Source of the DNA: Idiomarina ramblicola
GTDB lineage: Bacteria > Pseudomonadota > Gammaproteobacteria > Enterobacterales > Alteromonadaceae
Length of the DNA stretch: 64,000 bases
Direction of reading: 5' to 3'
Assembly: GCF_003987255.1 (NCBI RefSeq)
Contig: NZ_PIQC01000008.1
Coordinates: 1 to 64,000 of the forward strand
In this document: piece after piece, positions 25,392 to 34,704 of the stretch
How the letters are laid out: every line of letters begins with the position of its first letter
How positions within the stretch are numbered: position 1 is the first letter of the stretch
Notes under the pieces: model-generated
What the model saw: only the letters and a program-made list of their open reading frames with translations
Told to the model about the DNA's origin: nothing
Databases searched by the model: none
Position numbers and translations under genes: made by a program

Positions 25392-27134
25392 ATGGATAAT
25401 AAGTATATAAAACCCATTAAGAATCTATCTATCGGAAAAATTATCGAAGTCGATGGATCACGTCTTATCGCCGAGCTCGATCCCGCTATTTCAGATCTTT
25501 CTCGAGTTTTTGCAGGCGAAAACTACCCTATTGGGCAGTTTGGTTCAATTATCAAAATCCATTTTGGTCACCGTTCTATTTATGGCTTAGTGAGCCGGCT
25601 GCGCATGAAGGCCGATTATCAGATAGAAAAGGGTTTGCCTGTTGCCTCTTCTGATGAGCGTATTATTGAAGCAGATTTGTTTGGTGAGGGTGAATGGCGC
25701 AAGAAGGGGGAGGATGAATTTACCCTTGAATTTGAGCGCGGTGTTGCCACTTACCCACTGCCACAGCAAACCATTTACCTGACACCCAAATCAGAGCTTA
25801 GGTTTATTTACGGTGACGCCAAAGGTGCCGTTATTCAACTTGGCGAGCATGTTGGTTCAGGCGGTGCCCTTTGTTACGCAGAGCTGAACGAGTTGTTAGG
25901 CAAACATACTGCCATTCTTGGTTCCACCGGAGCCGGTAAATCAGGCACTGTTGCGGCAGTTATTCACAGTATTCTCGAACGTGGCCAGATAGCCAGTCAT
26001 GAACACTGGCATCCGCAAATTATTATCCTCGACCCACATAATGAATATGGTAAGGCGTTTCCAGCACACCGACGCTTATCGACCGATGAGGGGTCACTGA
26101 AACTACCGTATTGGTTACTCGATTTAGAAGAGTCACTGAGCTTGTTTATCGGCAAGACTGAGTTTGCAGCAACGTCACAATCAAACATTGTTAAGAATGC
26201 CCTGATTGCTGCTCGTGAGGAGGCGGCTGAAAAATTAGGGCTTGATAGGAGCTTGCTGACAGTTGATTCACCAATTCCTTATGTTATCGGTGACAGTAGT
26301 GGGCTGGATAACTTCGGCAAAAAAGATGATGAGTTGTATACAGAAGGATTAATTGGAGCAATTAATCAACAGCGACCATCAAATAAATCGCAAAAAGATC
26401 ACGAAGATTACAATAAAGTTATTCGAAAGATTGATTCCTTGCTAAAAGACGGTCGACTCAAATTTATGATGGAAAGTTGGGATGAAGCTGAAGATCCATT
26501 ACCAACAATCGTCAATCAATTCTTAACGCAGCAAACCACAGTGCAAATTGTTGACTTGTCTGGTGTACCTAACGAAGTGGCTGGTGTAGCTAGCGCTGCC
26601 ATCGCTAGAATCGTTTTTCAACTTAAAGTCTGGCAAACCGAGGCCGAACGGCAAAATAGTCCTGTACTTTTGGTGTGTGAAGAGGCACACCGATACGTAC
26701 CAAATCGTGGTGAGGCACAGTATGAGGCTGCTCAATCTGCAGTTCGTCGAATTGCCAAGGAAGGCCGAAAGTATGGCGTAGGTCTATTATTAGTCTCGCA
26801 GAGGCCGAGTGAAGTTGAAGCGACCGTTCTGTCGCAATGTAATTCATGGATAGTACTTCGAATAACTAATGATGCCGACCGCGAGCATGTTCGCAGCGTG
26901 TTACCGGATTCGATGTCCGGCTTAACAAAAATGCTTTCAGGTTTAAGACGTCAGGAAGCTATCTTTGTTGGTCAAGCAGCCACGTTACCTACTAGAGTCA
27001 TGATTCGAAGTTTGTCTGAGGATCAATTACCCAGATCAAATGACGTTGATTTTGATACGGGCTGGCAAAGTGAAGCATTGACCATAAGCCAAATTAGCGC
27101 GGTAGTTCGGAAGTGGCGTTATCAAAGTAAATAA
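25392..27134 (+). CDS. HerA-type ATPase partner of SIR2
   Basis: A 580-aa FtsK/HerA-superfamily ATPase. An N-terminal HAS-barrel-like region (about 10-130) precedes Walker A GSTGAGKSG (177-185), Walker B VLLVCEEAH (425-433) and SQRPSE (469-474). HerA normally forms hexamers that move DNA; in the two-gene defence system it assembles with SIR2. ATG 25392 has GAAGGAGG upstream, and the SIR2 stop ends at 25390. Next to it the DNA is AT-rich and gene-poor, marking the island's right edge. Confidence 0.88.
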   Translation: MDNKYIKPIKNLSIGKIIEVDGSRLIAELDPAISDLSRVFAGENYPIGQFGSIIKIHFGHRSIYGLVSRLRMKADYQIEKGLPVASSDERIIEADLFGEGEWRKKGEDEFTLEFERGVATYPLPQQTIYLTPKSELRFIYGDAKGAVIQLGEHVGSGGALCYAELNELLGKHTAILGSTGAGKSGTVAAVIHSILERGQIASHEHWHPQIIILDPHNEYGKAFPAHRRLSTDEGSLKLPYWLLDLEESLSLFIGKTEFAATSQSNIVKNALIAAREEAAEKLGLDRSLLTVDSPIPYVIGDSSGLDNFGKKDDELYTEGLIGAINQQRPSNKSQKDHEDYNKVIRKIDSLLKDGRLKFMMESWDEAEDPLPTIVNQFLTQQTTVQIVDLSGVPNEVAGVASAAIARIVFQLKVWQTEAERQNSPVLLVCEEAHRYVPNRGEAQYEAAQSAVRRIAKEGRKYGVGLLLVSQRPSEVEATVLSQCNSWIVLRITNDADREHVRSVLPDSMSGLTKMLSGLRRQEAIFVGQAATLPTRVMIRSLSEDQLPRSNDVDFDTGWQSEALTISQISAVVRKWRYQSK

Positions 27135-27473
27135 GAGCTATTTGTTGTATGAGCCGAATGGCGAATGTAAAAACATACCAAGTATTCTGCTCGAAAATTG
27201 AATCTTATCAACAAAGTTGGGAGACTTGAATGGTGAGTCTTTTGGTCAGTTTTATTCAATAAGCATGCTGATAAATTAATAACTATTTGATTTAATATGA
27301 TATTAAAAATTAATCAACAAGCAAATTCAAAACCTCGAGTAACTCTTGCCTCTATAATCTCTCTTTATTTGGCTCATTCTGTGAGCCAAATAACCTGCTT
27401 ATTCGGCTCACGTTCTAAAAATAGAGAATAACGAGTCATTATTAGCAAGTAGTGCAGCACAACAAAGCTTTAT
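27135..27473. other. AT-rich gap at the right edge of the island
   Basis: About 340 bases with no gene. It is markedly AT-rich, contains the inverted repeat described at 27367-27391, and no attachment-site repeat or integrase was found. It probably represents the remains of insertion or lost genes. Confidence 0.4.
27367..27391. repeat. perfect 10-bp inverted repeat, operator-like
   Basis: ATTTGGCTCA (27367-27376), 5-base loop, TGAGCCAAAT (27382-27391). A third half-copy, ATTCGGCTCA, lies at 27401-27410. The spaced repetition looks like a repressor operator, but no regulator gene is adjacent. It could also be a weak terminator after HerA. Confidence 0.5.
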
Positions 27474-28502
27474 CTAGCTTAACAACAACCACACCCCACC
27501 AAGATACAGCACCGTAATAAGTACGCTTTCCAGACCAATACGGCCGGGCCCCTCGCGTTCACGCCGAATGAGCCCCATGATAAGAATGGCTGACATTAAC
27601 AGCGTCAAGCACACCCAGAACAAGGTACCGTCGGTCATTGTGTGATAAATCGATCCGTCGCGGTAGGCAATATCCGATGCGGCGGTAAATAAGGTATCAA
27701 AGGCATTACCACCGATAATACCGCCTACGGCCAAGGTTAATGCGCCACGGCGAACGGCTGCGACGGAAGTGACCAGTTCGGGAATTGACGTGCTAATAGC
27801 GGTTAGCATAACGCCTACTATGGTTTGGGTCAGTCCTGTCTCTGCGGCAATGACAGTTGCTGAAGGCTCCAGCATGTAACCGGCAAAACCGAGCACGACA
27901 AACAGCACAAGAAACTCACTTGTAAGCCTTACCATTGACGGCATAAGCTTTATGTCATCCGGCTTATCTTCACGCGTTTCGCGAGTTTTGGTCGGAGCCC
28001 ACATGGGTGCATCGTGCGCCCGGTGCACAAGGTGAATACCGTAGATATAAACAAGAAACAGTATGGGCGTGACAGGGTGTAACCCCCAGACTGTGACATT
28101 AGGCAAAAGCGGAGTCATGAGAATAAGCGAAAGCAGAACAATAAGCAGTGCGTTCTGCATCATGTTCGGCACCGATGCTGCGGCGTGCTCGAGGTTAGCG
28201 CGCCGGTAGACCATATCGGCCACCGCCAGGAAAAAGGTTTGTACCGCAATGCCGCCCAGGGCATTACTCATTGCCAGCTCTGCATTACCGTTCCATGCCG
28301 CGGTAACCGACAACACGGAGCCGCCAATGGAAGTTGTACCGCCCAGTAACACCGCACCTGCTGCGGCTTCACCGATACCGGTGCGATCGGCAAGCTGATC
28401 GACAATACGTGTAATGCGGGTTCCGGCAATAGCTATAATCAGAGCGCAAACCCCAAATACCGCCAGTCCTTGAAATAACGTCCAGTTATCAGGGTTTAAC
28501 AA
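27474..28502 (-). CDS. CaCA-family Na+/Ca2+ (cation) exchanger, YrbG-like
   Basis: A 342-aa integral membrane exchanger with two alpha repeats: GEAAAGAVLLGGTTSIGGSV (N-terminal half) and IVGVMLTAISTSIPELVTSV with GNAFDTLF (C-terminal half). About ten hydrophobic helices surround a central hydrophilic loop (APTKTRETREDKPDD). The specific ion is not certain. The start is a TTG (MLNPDNW) with AAGGGG upstream; no closer ATG is in frame. It marks the return to core chromosome right of the island. Confidence 0.8.
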   Translation of the reverse strand: MLNPDNWTLFQGLAVFGVCALIIAIAGTRITRIVDQLADRTGIGEAAAGAVLLGGTTSIGGSVLSVTAAWNGNAELAMSNALGGIAVQTFFLAVADMVYRRANLEHAAASVPNMMQNALLIVLLSLILMTPLLPNVTVWGLHPVTPILFLVYIYGIHLVHRAHDAPMWAPTKTRETREDKPDDIKLMPSMVRLTSEFLVLFVVLGFAGYMLEPSATVIAAETGLTQTIVGVMLTAISTSIPELVTSVAAVRRGALTLAVGGIIGGNAFDTLFTAASDIAYRDGSIYHTMTDGTLFWVCLTLLMSAILIMGLIRREREGPGRIGLESVLITVLYLGGVWLLLS

Positions 28503-28631
28503 ATGCCAATGCCCCTTACTACGACTGATAAAATGAGTATAGCTAGCTAAATAGGCGGGTCAAACGTCAGGCAAGGCAACATTGCTGCTATTAGGTTATC
28601 CTATGGCTAGAAAGGTATTAAAGGTGTTTAT

Positions 28632-28928
28632 ATGCGAAAAACGGACAAAAAGCTGGAACGAGAGATCATCCGCGAATTGACTGAGATGTGCGAAGCGGCG
28701 AAGTTTGAACATGAAGGCTTTATTTGGCTCACGCATGAAGTGAACTATCAGCGCTTTTCGCAAAGTTTGAAGGTGACGCTTGTGTTTAACGAGAGCGTAA
28801 GCAAGGATGTATTGCTTGCCGAATTCCAGGCGTTAATTCCAAAAGTACAGTTGGCACTTGAACCTGTAATAGGTCTACTCTTACCTGCGGCTCAAATTGA
28901 AGCCTGTCGGGAACACACACTGCAGTAA
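28632..28928 (+). CDS. conserved hypothetical protein, 98 aa
   Basis: A small soluble protein, rich in charged residues, with a mixed alpha/beta look and no signal peptide or recognised motif. AAGG precedes the ATG. It lies 16 bases before a secreted NTF2-like gene and may be co-transcribed. I do not recognise the family. Confidence 0.55.
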   Translation: MRKTDKKLEREIIRELTEMCEAAKFEHEGFIWLTHEVNYQRFSQSLKVTLVFNESVSKDVLLAEFQALIPKVQLALEPVIGLLLPAAQIEACREHTLQ

Positions 28929-28944
28929 ATGAAAAGGATTTACC

Positions 28945-29364
28945 ATGCGCCATTTAGCTTACTGTTTCATACTCTTATGCTTTTTCGTTTCTACTCCCAG
29001 CCTGGCGGATTCTGAACGCTCGGAACGGATTAAGCAATTTATTGCAGCGTTTAACGCGCACGATGCAGAGCTAATGTCACAATACGTGACCGACGATATT
29101 CAATGGCTGTCGGTAAATGGTGACAGAATTGTGGTTGAGACGAGTGGGAAATCAGACTTAATTAAAGCAATGGGAGAGTATTTTGAATCCTGCGCTTCCT
29201 GCCAAAGCGAGTTGGCGGACATAACCGTATTGGGCCGCCGCGTTAGTACAATAGAAGAAGCAAGCTGGCGGCAGAACGGAGAGCTAAGGTCGCAGAAGAG
29301 TCTAGCGATTTACGAGTTTAATAATAGTCTCATTCGTCGCGTTTATTACTTTCCTGCAGAATAA
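28945..29364 (+). CDS. secreted NTF2-like (SnoaL-type) protein
   Basis: A 139-aa protein with a signal peptide (MRHLAYCFILLCFFVSTPSLA). FIAAFNAHDAELMSQYVTDDIQWLSV is the typical start of the SnoaL/NTF2 fold, which here probably binds a small hydrophobic ligand. The catalytic or binding role is unknown. AAGGA precedes the ATG. A second protein of the same fold is encoded at 35105-35539. Confidence 0.65.
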   Translation: MRHLAYCFILLCFFVSTPSLADSERSERIKQFIAAFNAHDAELMSQYVTDDIQWLSVNGDRIVVETSGKSDLIKAMGEYFESCASCQSELADITVLGRRVSTIEEASWRQNGELRSQKSLAIYEFNNSLIRRVYYFPAE

Positions 29365-29505
29365 TGGCCTTCAGGCGTCCGCCGTTTAACGCAGGCACAC
29401 TAACTGGCTCGACTGACCTTAACAATTACCCCTGCGGTCGAGCTTGCGTTGACATCCTGTGCTACAACAGATATTAGTTTTACAAACCTGACAGGAGAGA
29501 ACTAT

Positions 29506-31374
29506 ATGTTTGAATATAAGAAAATTGCGCTGGCTGTCTCGCTGGTGCTAATGACGACCGCTTGTTCAGACGCTTCCAAAGAAGAAGCGACGACGGCAAA
29601 TGCTCAGTCTCAAACCGCAACGTCTGAAGACACGACTCAGAATGCTGAACAGACTGAATCTGAGAAAGCCAATAAGCTGTTTGAAGACATTTTTATGGAA
29701 AATGTCATGCGCAGCCCAATGTATCAGTCTTACCTTGGTATTAAGGAAGACCAGGACAAATGGGACGATATTTCTGAGGCGAGCGCTAAAGAAGAGCTGG
29801 CTCTACAGAAAGAGCAGCTTGAAAAAGTAAAAGCAATTGATGAATCGAAGCTAAATGAGCAGACGAAAATCAGCTGGATGCTGATGAAGCAACAGCTGGA
29901 ACACGACATCGCTGATTTCAAATGGCGTTATCACAACTACCCGGTTAATCAGATGTTCGGTCTGCACTCAAGCGTGGCGTCGTTGTTGATAAACCAACAT
30001 GGCATTAGCGAAGTGGACGATGCAGAAGATTACATTGCCCGTCTAAATGGCTTGCCGGGACTATTTGATCAACTGGCAGAGAATCTCGAACTGCGTGCAG
30101 AAAAAGGTATTATCGCGCCCAAATTTGTCTATCCGTACATAATTAGCGACAGCAACAACATCATTACTGGTGCGCCGTTTGATGATGGCGAACCCAGTGC
30201 GTTATGGGAAGATTTTTCGAAGAAACTCGACAGTTTGGATATTGACGACAGTCAGCGTGAAGAGTTGTTAGATTCTGCTAAAAAGGCCATGCTGGAATCG
30301 GTAAAACCAGCCTATGAGAGCTTAATCAGCTCCGTTGAGGACATTGCAGAACAAGCGAACACTAAAGATGGCGCCTGGAAGTTCCCAGATGGCGAAGCGT
30401 TTTACAATAACGCGCTGCAGCGTACCACGACGACTGACCTTACCGCAGAAGAAATCCATGAAATTGGCTTAAGTGAAGTAGAGCGCATCCATGAAGAAAT
30501 GCGCGGTATTATGGAAGAAGTGGGTTTTGACGGTACGCTGCAAGAGTTTTTTGTGCACATGCGCAATAGCGATGAGTTTATTTATCCCAGCACCGAAGAG
30601 GGTCGTCAGCGTTATTTAGATGAAGCGAAAGCGTATATCGACAATATGCGTGGGCGTTTGGACGAGCTGTTTATTAAGAAGCCAAAAGCGGATTTAATTG
30701 TAAAAGCGGTAGAACCTTTCCGTGAGAAGTCTGCGGGTAAAGCTTTCTATCAGCAGCCATCAATGGATGGAACTCGTCCGGGTACGTACTATGCGAACCT
30801 TTATGATATGGACGCGATGCCAACTTATCAGATGGAAGCTCTGGCGTATCACGAAGGAATTCCGGGACACCACATGCAAATTGCGATTCAGCAAGAGCTG
30901 GAGGGGATTCCTAAGTTCCGTCGCTTTGGCCGTTATACCGCTTACAGCGAGGGTTGGGGACTATACACCGAGAAGTTACCAAAAGAGATTGGCCTTTATG
31001 AAGACCCCTACTCCGACTTTGGCCGTTTAGCAATGGAGTTATGGCGAGCGGTTCGTTTGGTGGTTGATACGGGTATTCATGACAAGAAATGGACGCGGGA
31101 AGAAGGTATTGACTTCTACGTGACCAATACACCGAACGCGAAGTCTGACGCGGTGAAAATGGTCGAGCGCCATATTGTTATGCCAGGCCAGGCAACCGCC
31201 TACAAAATTGGCATGAACAAAATTCTTGAGTTGCGTGAAAAAGCGAAATCAGAACTTGGCGAGAAGTTTGATATTCGTGAGTTCCATGACGTTGTGCTTG
31301 GCAGTGGTCCAGTACCTCTGAACATTCTGGAGCAATTTATTAACGACTACATTAGTGAAACGAAAAGCTCTTAG
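29506..31374 (+). CDS. DUF885 lipoprotein metallopeptidase
   Basis: A 622-aa DUF885 protein, a family of zinc-dependent peptidases. The start MFEYKKIALAVSLVLMTTAC carries a lipobox (TTAC-S), followed by a Ser/Thr/Glu-rich linker (about 22-55). The conserved zinc motif HEGIPGHHMQ begins at His449, Glu450. ATG 29506 has AGGAG upstream; the frame runs 19 codons further but would lose the lipobox position. It is presumably anchored in the outer or inner membrane and digests peptides in the periplasm. It ends before a clear terminator. Confidence 0.82.
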   Translation: MFEYKKIALAVSLVLMTTACSDASKEEATTANAQSQTATSEDTTQNAEQTESEKANKLFEDIFMENVMRSPMYQSYLGIKEDQDKWDDISEASAKEELALQKEQLEKVKAIDESKLNEQTKISWMLMKQQLEHDIADFKWRYHNYPVNQMFGLHSSVASLLINQHGISEVDDAEDYIARLNGLPGLFDQLAENLELRAEKGIIAPKFVYPYIISDSNNIITGAPFDDGEPSALWEDFSKKLDSLDIDDSQREELLDSAKKAMLESVKPAYESLISSVEDIAEQANTKDGAWKFPDGEAFYNNALQRTTTTDLTAEEIHEIGLSEVERIHEEMRGIMEEVGFDGTLQEFFVHMRNSDEFIYPSTEEGRQRYLDEAKAYIDNMRGRLDELFIKKPKADLIVKAVEPFREKSAGKAFYQQPSMDGTRPGTYYANLYDMDAMPTYQMEALAYHEGIPGHHMQIAIQQELEGIPKFRRFGRYTAYSEGWGLYTEKLPKEIGLYEDPYSDFGRLAMELWRAVRLVVDTGIHDKKWTREEGIDFYVTNTPNAKSDAVKMVERHIVMPGQATAYKIGMNKILELREKAKSELGEKFDIREFHDVVLGSGPVPLNILEQFINDYISETKSS

Positions 31375-31413
31375 AAGTAGACTTTAAAATGGCAATAGCC
31401 GTGTCTTATTCAG

Positions 31414-31445
31414 CGCACCACCCATATCAGGGTGGTGCGTTTTTA
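31414..31445. terminator. bidirectional terminator
   Basis: CGCACCACCC (31414-31423) and GGGTGGTGCG (31430-31439) form a perfect 10-bp stem followed by TTTTT on the plus strand. It separates the convergent DUF885 and PAS-GGDEF genes. Confidence 0.85.
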
Positions 31446-31451
31446 TACCAA

Positions 31452-32351
31452 CTATTTACTTAATTGATTCCCGCCTTTCCTCTTGGCGCGGTACATCGCC
31501 TGGTCAGCTTGGTTTATTAAGGTGTCTATGGTGTCGCCATGTTCGGGCCATAAAGCCATTCCCATACTGCAGGTAATGATTTCGTCTCCATGCGGCAGTT
31601 GCAATGGAACCTGCATTGCCTGACAAATTTTGTCCGCCACTGCATGTACTATGCCGACGCCCTCGTCTATTACCGGAATGGCATCAATAAGCACCACAAA
31701 TTCATCGCCGCCCAGTCGGGCCACTGTATCGGTTGCGCGGACGGCACAGGCAATACGCTGAGCAACTTCTTTCAACAAGTGGTCACCTGTTGCGTGACCG
31801 TGCTCGTCGTTAATGAACTTGAATTTATCGAGATCCAGATACAGTAGCCCTAAGCTGGTACCGTCGCGTGCCGCTCGCTTCTGAGCTGTACTAACTCTGT
31901 CATACAACAAAGCTCGGTTAGGTAGTTGCGTTAACGGGTCAGTGAGCGCCATATGCTCCAGACGGGCAATGAGGTTTTCGCTCTCATGTTCCAGCTGCTT
32001 TTGCTTGGAAATATCGCGAGCAACAGCCACTCTTCTTTGATCTCGCTCGGACCAACGAGCCGACCAAAGTATATGGGCAATGGAACCGTCTTTGCGCTGG
32101 TAACGGTTTTCGAAATGCACCACCGGCTCGCCGGAATTTATTTGCTGTGCTATAGCCATTGTTGACTGATGATCGTCGGGGTGAATGAAGTCGAACATGG
32201 AATGATCGATCATTTCGTCTGGTGTATAACCAAATACGCGCTGAGCGCCGGGGCTTAAGTAACTAAAACGGTGCTGCTGATCGACTACGCAAATAGCGTC
32301 GAGCAGAAGATCCATGTACTCGGCGAGTTCTGCAAATGCAGTTTTGTTCAT
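31452..32351 (-). CDS. PAS-GGDEF diguanylate cyclase
   Basis: A 299-aa cytosolic sensor enzyme. An N-terminal PAS/PAC domain (about 10-120) is followed by a GGDEF domain with DPLTQLPNRALL and the intact active site RLGGDEFVVL, predicted to make cyclic di-GMP from two GTP. The PAS ligand is unknown. No membrane segment or EAL domain is present. It is monocistronic, convergent with the DUF885 gene. Confidence 0.88.
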   Translation of the reverse strand: MNKTAFAELAEYMDLLLDAICVVDQQHRFSYLSPGAQRVFGYTPDEMIDHSMFDFIHPDDHQSTMAIAQQINSGEPVVHFENRYQRKDGSIAHILWSARWSERDQRRVAVARDISKQKQLEHESENLIARLEHMALTDPLTQLPNRALLYDRVSTAQKRAARDGTSLGLLYLDLDKFKFINDEHGHATGDHLLKEVAQRIACAVRATDTVARLGGDEFVVLIDAIPVIDEGVGIVHAVADKICQAMQVPLQLPHGDEIITCSMGMALWPEHGDTIDTLINQADQAMYRAKRKGGNQLSK

Positions 32352-32517
32352 GAGTTGGCCCCGTTCTTCATTGGAATTATAGCCATCTTAATGGAAGCGT
32401 TGCCATAAGTAACCTGTGATGATGTTGTGCGGTTCTTTAAAGATATTGAAAGAATTGAGTGAAGTCTTAACTTCTGTGCTATTCATTAAGTAGGTAATTT
32501 CAACTGAGAGTAGCGTT

Positions 32518-32988
32518 ATGAAACAGACATTTTATTCCGGTTTGGTTTTAAGCGGCATATTGTTATTGGCGGGCTGTGCATCGCCTACTTCCTCAGTACT
32601 GATTGGGGACGCTCGCCCTGAAATTCCGGTTGAACAAGTTAAGGTATACGTGGAAAAGCCGGAAAGCTACGAAGAAATTGCGTTGATAGAAGCGACCAGT
32701 GATTCGTCCTGGAGCTTTGGTGAACAGGCTAAAGTAGAAGCTGTATTGCAACGCCTAAAAGAAGAAGCTGCAAAGGTGGGTGCTAACGGTGTTTTACTTG
32801 AAAAAACAGGTGAAAAAGAAGGTAACTCTGTTTATGTGGGGACTGGCGCAGGCAGCTATTCTGGCAACGTTGGCTTCGGTGTCAGTGTGGGTAAAGCCTT
32901 TGGACTAACGGACAAAACCGGAGAGGGCATCGCTATTTATGTAGAACCCAATGAAAAGGATGCCGACCCGGTTGATAAGCAAGAATAA
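32518..32988 (+). CDS. small lipoprotein of unknown function
   Basis: A 156-aa protein with a lipoprotein signal (LLLAGC-A). Its N-terminal half has a regular beta pattern, the middle is a helical stretch (AKVEAVLQRLKEEAAKVGANGVLLE), and the C-terminal third is glycine/serine-rich (GTGAGSYSGNVGFGVSVG). The KVGANGVLL pattern is common in outer-membrane lipoproteins with a YbjQ/DUF4156-like fold, but I do not assign a family. It is monocistronic. Confidence 0.6.
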   Translation: MKQTFYSGLVLSGILLLAGCASPTSSVLIGDARPEIPVEQVKVYVEKPESYEEIALIEATSDSSWSFGEQAKVEAVLQRLKEEAAKVGANGVLLEKTGEKEGNSVYVGTGAGSYSGNVGFGVSVGKAFGLTDKTGEGIAIYVEPNEKDADPVDKQE

Positions 32989-33005
32989 AATCGACTTGCT
33001 AGCTG

Positions 33006-33057
33006 CGTGCAAGTATAGGCTTGCGCGGTTAACTTGCAGATTCAGGTGCAACCTGAA
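33006..33057. terminator. two hairpins between convergent genes
   Basis: CGTGCAAG/CTTGCGCG (33006-33027, one G-T pair) and TTCAGGT/ACCTGAA (33041-33057). Neither has a strong T-run. They are possible transcription ends for the lipoprotein gene and the BlaR1-like gene. Confidence 0.35.
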
Positions 33058-33069
33058 GTGGTATTTAAT

Positions 33070-34299
33070 TTACTCCTGACCTATTTGCATTTGTATTCGA
33101 ATTGTCATTGGTTTGTCGTTTTGTGGCGGATAACGCCAGCGCTCAAGGGCGGCAATTACAGCTTCATCAAAGATACCTGCTGGCTCTGAATCTACTACGC
33201 TGATATCAGTCGTGCTACCGTCGTTTGAAATAGTAAAAGACAGGTCAACGTAGCCTTCAATATTATCCTCCACCGCTTTTTTCGGGTAGCTTGGCGCGAT
33301 CCGCACAATGGGGGTTATCGATTTATTATCAACTTTAGCTTCGGTTTCGTTTTTTTGTGAGTGAGCAGGAATGTGCCACAAGATCGCTAATGAACAGGCG
33401 AATAAGCTACAGATAACTGCAGGATATCGGCGAGTTGTGTGACGATGTTTGAGGTGAGTTAAACGTTCTTTCATCATGGTAAAGCTCCCTTGTTGATAAC
33501 CATAATGAGTACTACAGGGGCTTAGTGAAATTAAACCTCTATCTCGGGGAAAAGGTTGGTTTATGGTGGTTTTAAGTAAGGCCTCAGCGTATGCCGAGAC
33601 ATTCGTTGACGTTGTTTTGCTGGCGCCGTTAAGCACATCGGCATCACAGGCAAGCTCCTGATCTGCACGAAAGCGGCGGTAACTTAACCACATTAATGGA
33701 TTAAACCATTGTGTACCGAGCAATAACCAGGCAAGCAAATTAATTCGAGTGTCTCCACGACGCCAATGCATAATTTCATGAGTTAGAATTAGGCGGCGCT
33801 CAATAGCGGAGTAGCTAGAGTAAAAGCATGCAGGCAATTGTATCGTTGGCGCAAATAGTCCAAAAACTCCCGGGGTCTTGATTTGTTTGTTGCGTCGGAC
33901 TTTTAGTGAACCTAAACGAGCACTTTGTTGGCAAGAGAGCGCAATCGCTTCAATAATTAGGAGTACGCTCATGATGACTGTGCCGGTGAACCAACTCATC
34001 AATATAACCGACTCAACTTCAGTCAAGGAGTCTGCAAGAGCCGTTTGGTTCTGGGTTGTAAATTCAATAATGGTTGTAATATTAGGCATTTGTTCGATGT
34101 TTAACAGCAAAACGCTGTTGGCGGTCATCGATGCTATCAGTGGGCTTAATAGAGTTAATATCGCAATTAAGGGCATGATAAGCCAGAGACTATATAGGGT
34201 TTTTGGACCTAAAAACCGTAACAAAGGCTTATGTAAGACGAGTAAAAATAGGCATCCGACAGAAGTCGCGATGGTATATCCCAGCAACAGGTCAATCAT
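33070..34299 (-). CDS. BlaR1-like M56 metallopeptidase with TonB C-terminal domain
   Basis: A 409-aa inner-membrane protein. Membrane helices in the first 130 residues and after the protease core surround the zinc motif HEIMHWRRGD (gluzincin HExxH) with a following Glu-rich helix. The C-terminal 90 residues (SYPKKAVEDNIEGYVDLSFTI) are a TonB-type periplasmic domain rather than the penicillin-binding sensor of true BlaR1. It is therefore a regulatory protease of the BlaI/M56 two-gene type, not a proven beta-lactam sensor. Its start overlaps the repressor gene by 8 bases. No beta-lactamase gene adjoins. Confidence 0.82.
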   Translation of the reverse strand: MIDLLLGYTIATSVGCLFLLVLHKPLLRFLGPKTLYSLWLIMPLIAILTLLSPLIASMTANSVLLLNIEQMPNITTIIEFTTQNQTALADSLTEVESVILMSWFTGTVIMSVLLIIEAIALSCQQSARLGSLKVRRNKQIKTPGVFGLFAPTIQLPACFYSSYSAIERRLILTHEIMHWRRGDTRINLLAWLLLGTQWFNPLMWLSYRRFRADQELACDADVLNGASKTTSTNVSAYAEALLKTTINQPFPRDRGLISLSPCSTHYGYQQGSFTMMKERLTHLKHRHTTRRYPAVICSLFACSLAILWHIPAHSQKNETEAKVDNKSITPIVRIAPSYPKKAVEDNIEGYVDLSFTISNDGSTTDISVVDSEPAGIFDEAVIAALERWRYPPQNDKPMTIRIQMQIGQE

Positions 34300-34687
34300 T
34301 GTTTTGCTCCTGCTGTTCTTCCCACTCAGCGATGATGCGCTTTAGTGATTCGACATCGTCCCGGCTTAGGTCACGTTGTTGAGCAAAACCGGAAACTAAA
34401 CCCGAGAGACGACCAGAAAAAAGTCGGTCAACGAGAGTTGAGCTGACACGCTTTTGATAATCCTGCTGATTGACTCGCGGGGAGTAGCAGTAAGCCCGTC
34501 CCGACTTTTCAAAATCAACTGCCCCTTTTTTAACAAGGCGACTTAGCAGCGTTTTGATGGTTTTTTCGTGCCAGTCATGTGTTTTTTGTACATCGATGAC
34601 GATATCTGCTGAAAGGCGTGGTGATGACTCCCAGAGTACTTTAAGAATAGTGAGTTCGGCGTTCGAAATATCGATGTTTGAGTTCAT
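34292..34687 (-). CDS. BlaI/MecI-family repressor
   Basis: A 131-aa winged-helix repressor: ISNAELTILKVLWESSPRLSADIV, then KTIKTLLSRLVKKGAV. In the family a membrane M56 protease cleaves or relieves the repressor to induce its operon. The gene is first in the pair, has an AAGGAAG ribosome site, and lies directly downstream of two TACA/TGTA operators that it probably binds. Confidence 0.88.
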   Translation of the reverse strand: MNSNIDISNAELTILKVLWESSPRLSADIVIDVQKTHDWHEKTIKTLLSRLVKKGAVDFEKSGRAYCYSPRVNQQDYQKRVSSTLVDRLFSGRLSGLVSGFAQQRDLSRDDVESLKRIIAEWEEQQEQNND

Positions 34688-34704
34688 ATGATTGCTTCCT
34701 TTAA

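Noticed and set aside
19344-27473. Integrase, tRNA or att repeats for the island
   Set aside because: No tyrosine recombinase, tRNA gene or matching direct repeats were found at the two edges, so the integration mechanism is left open.
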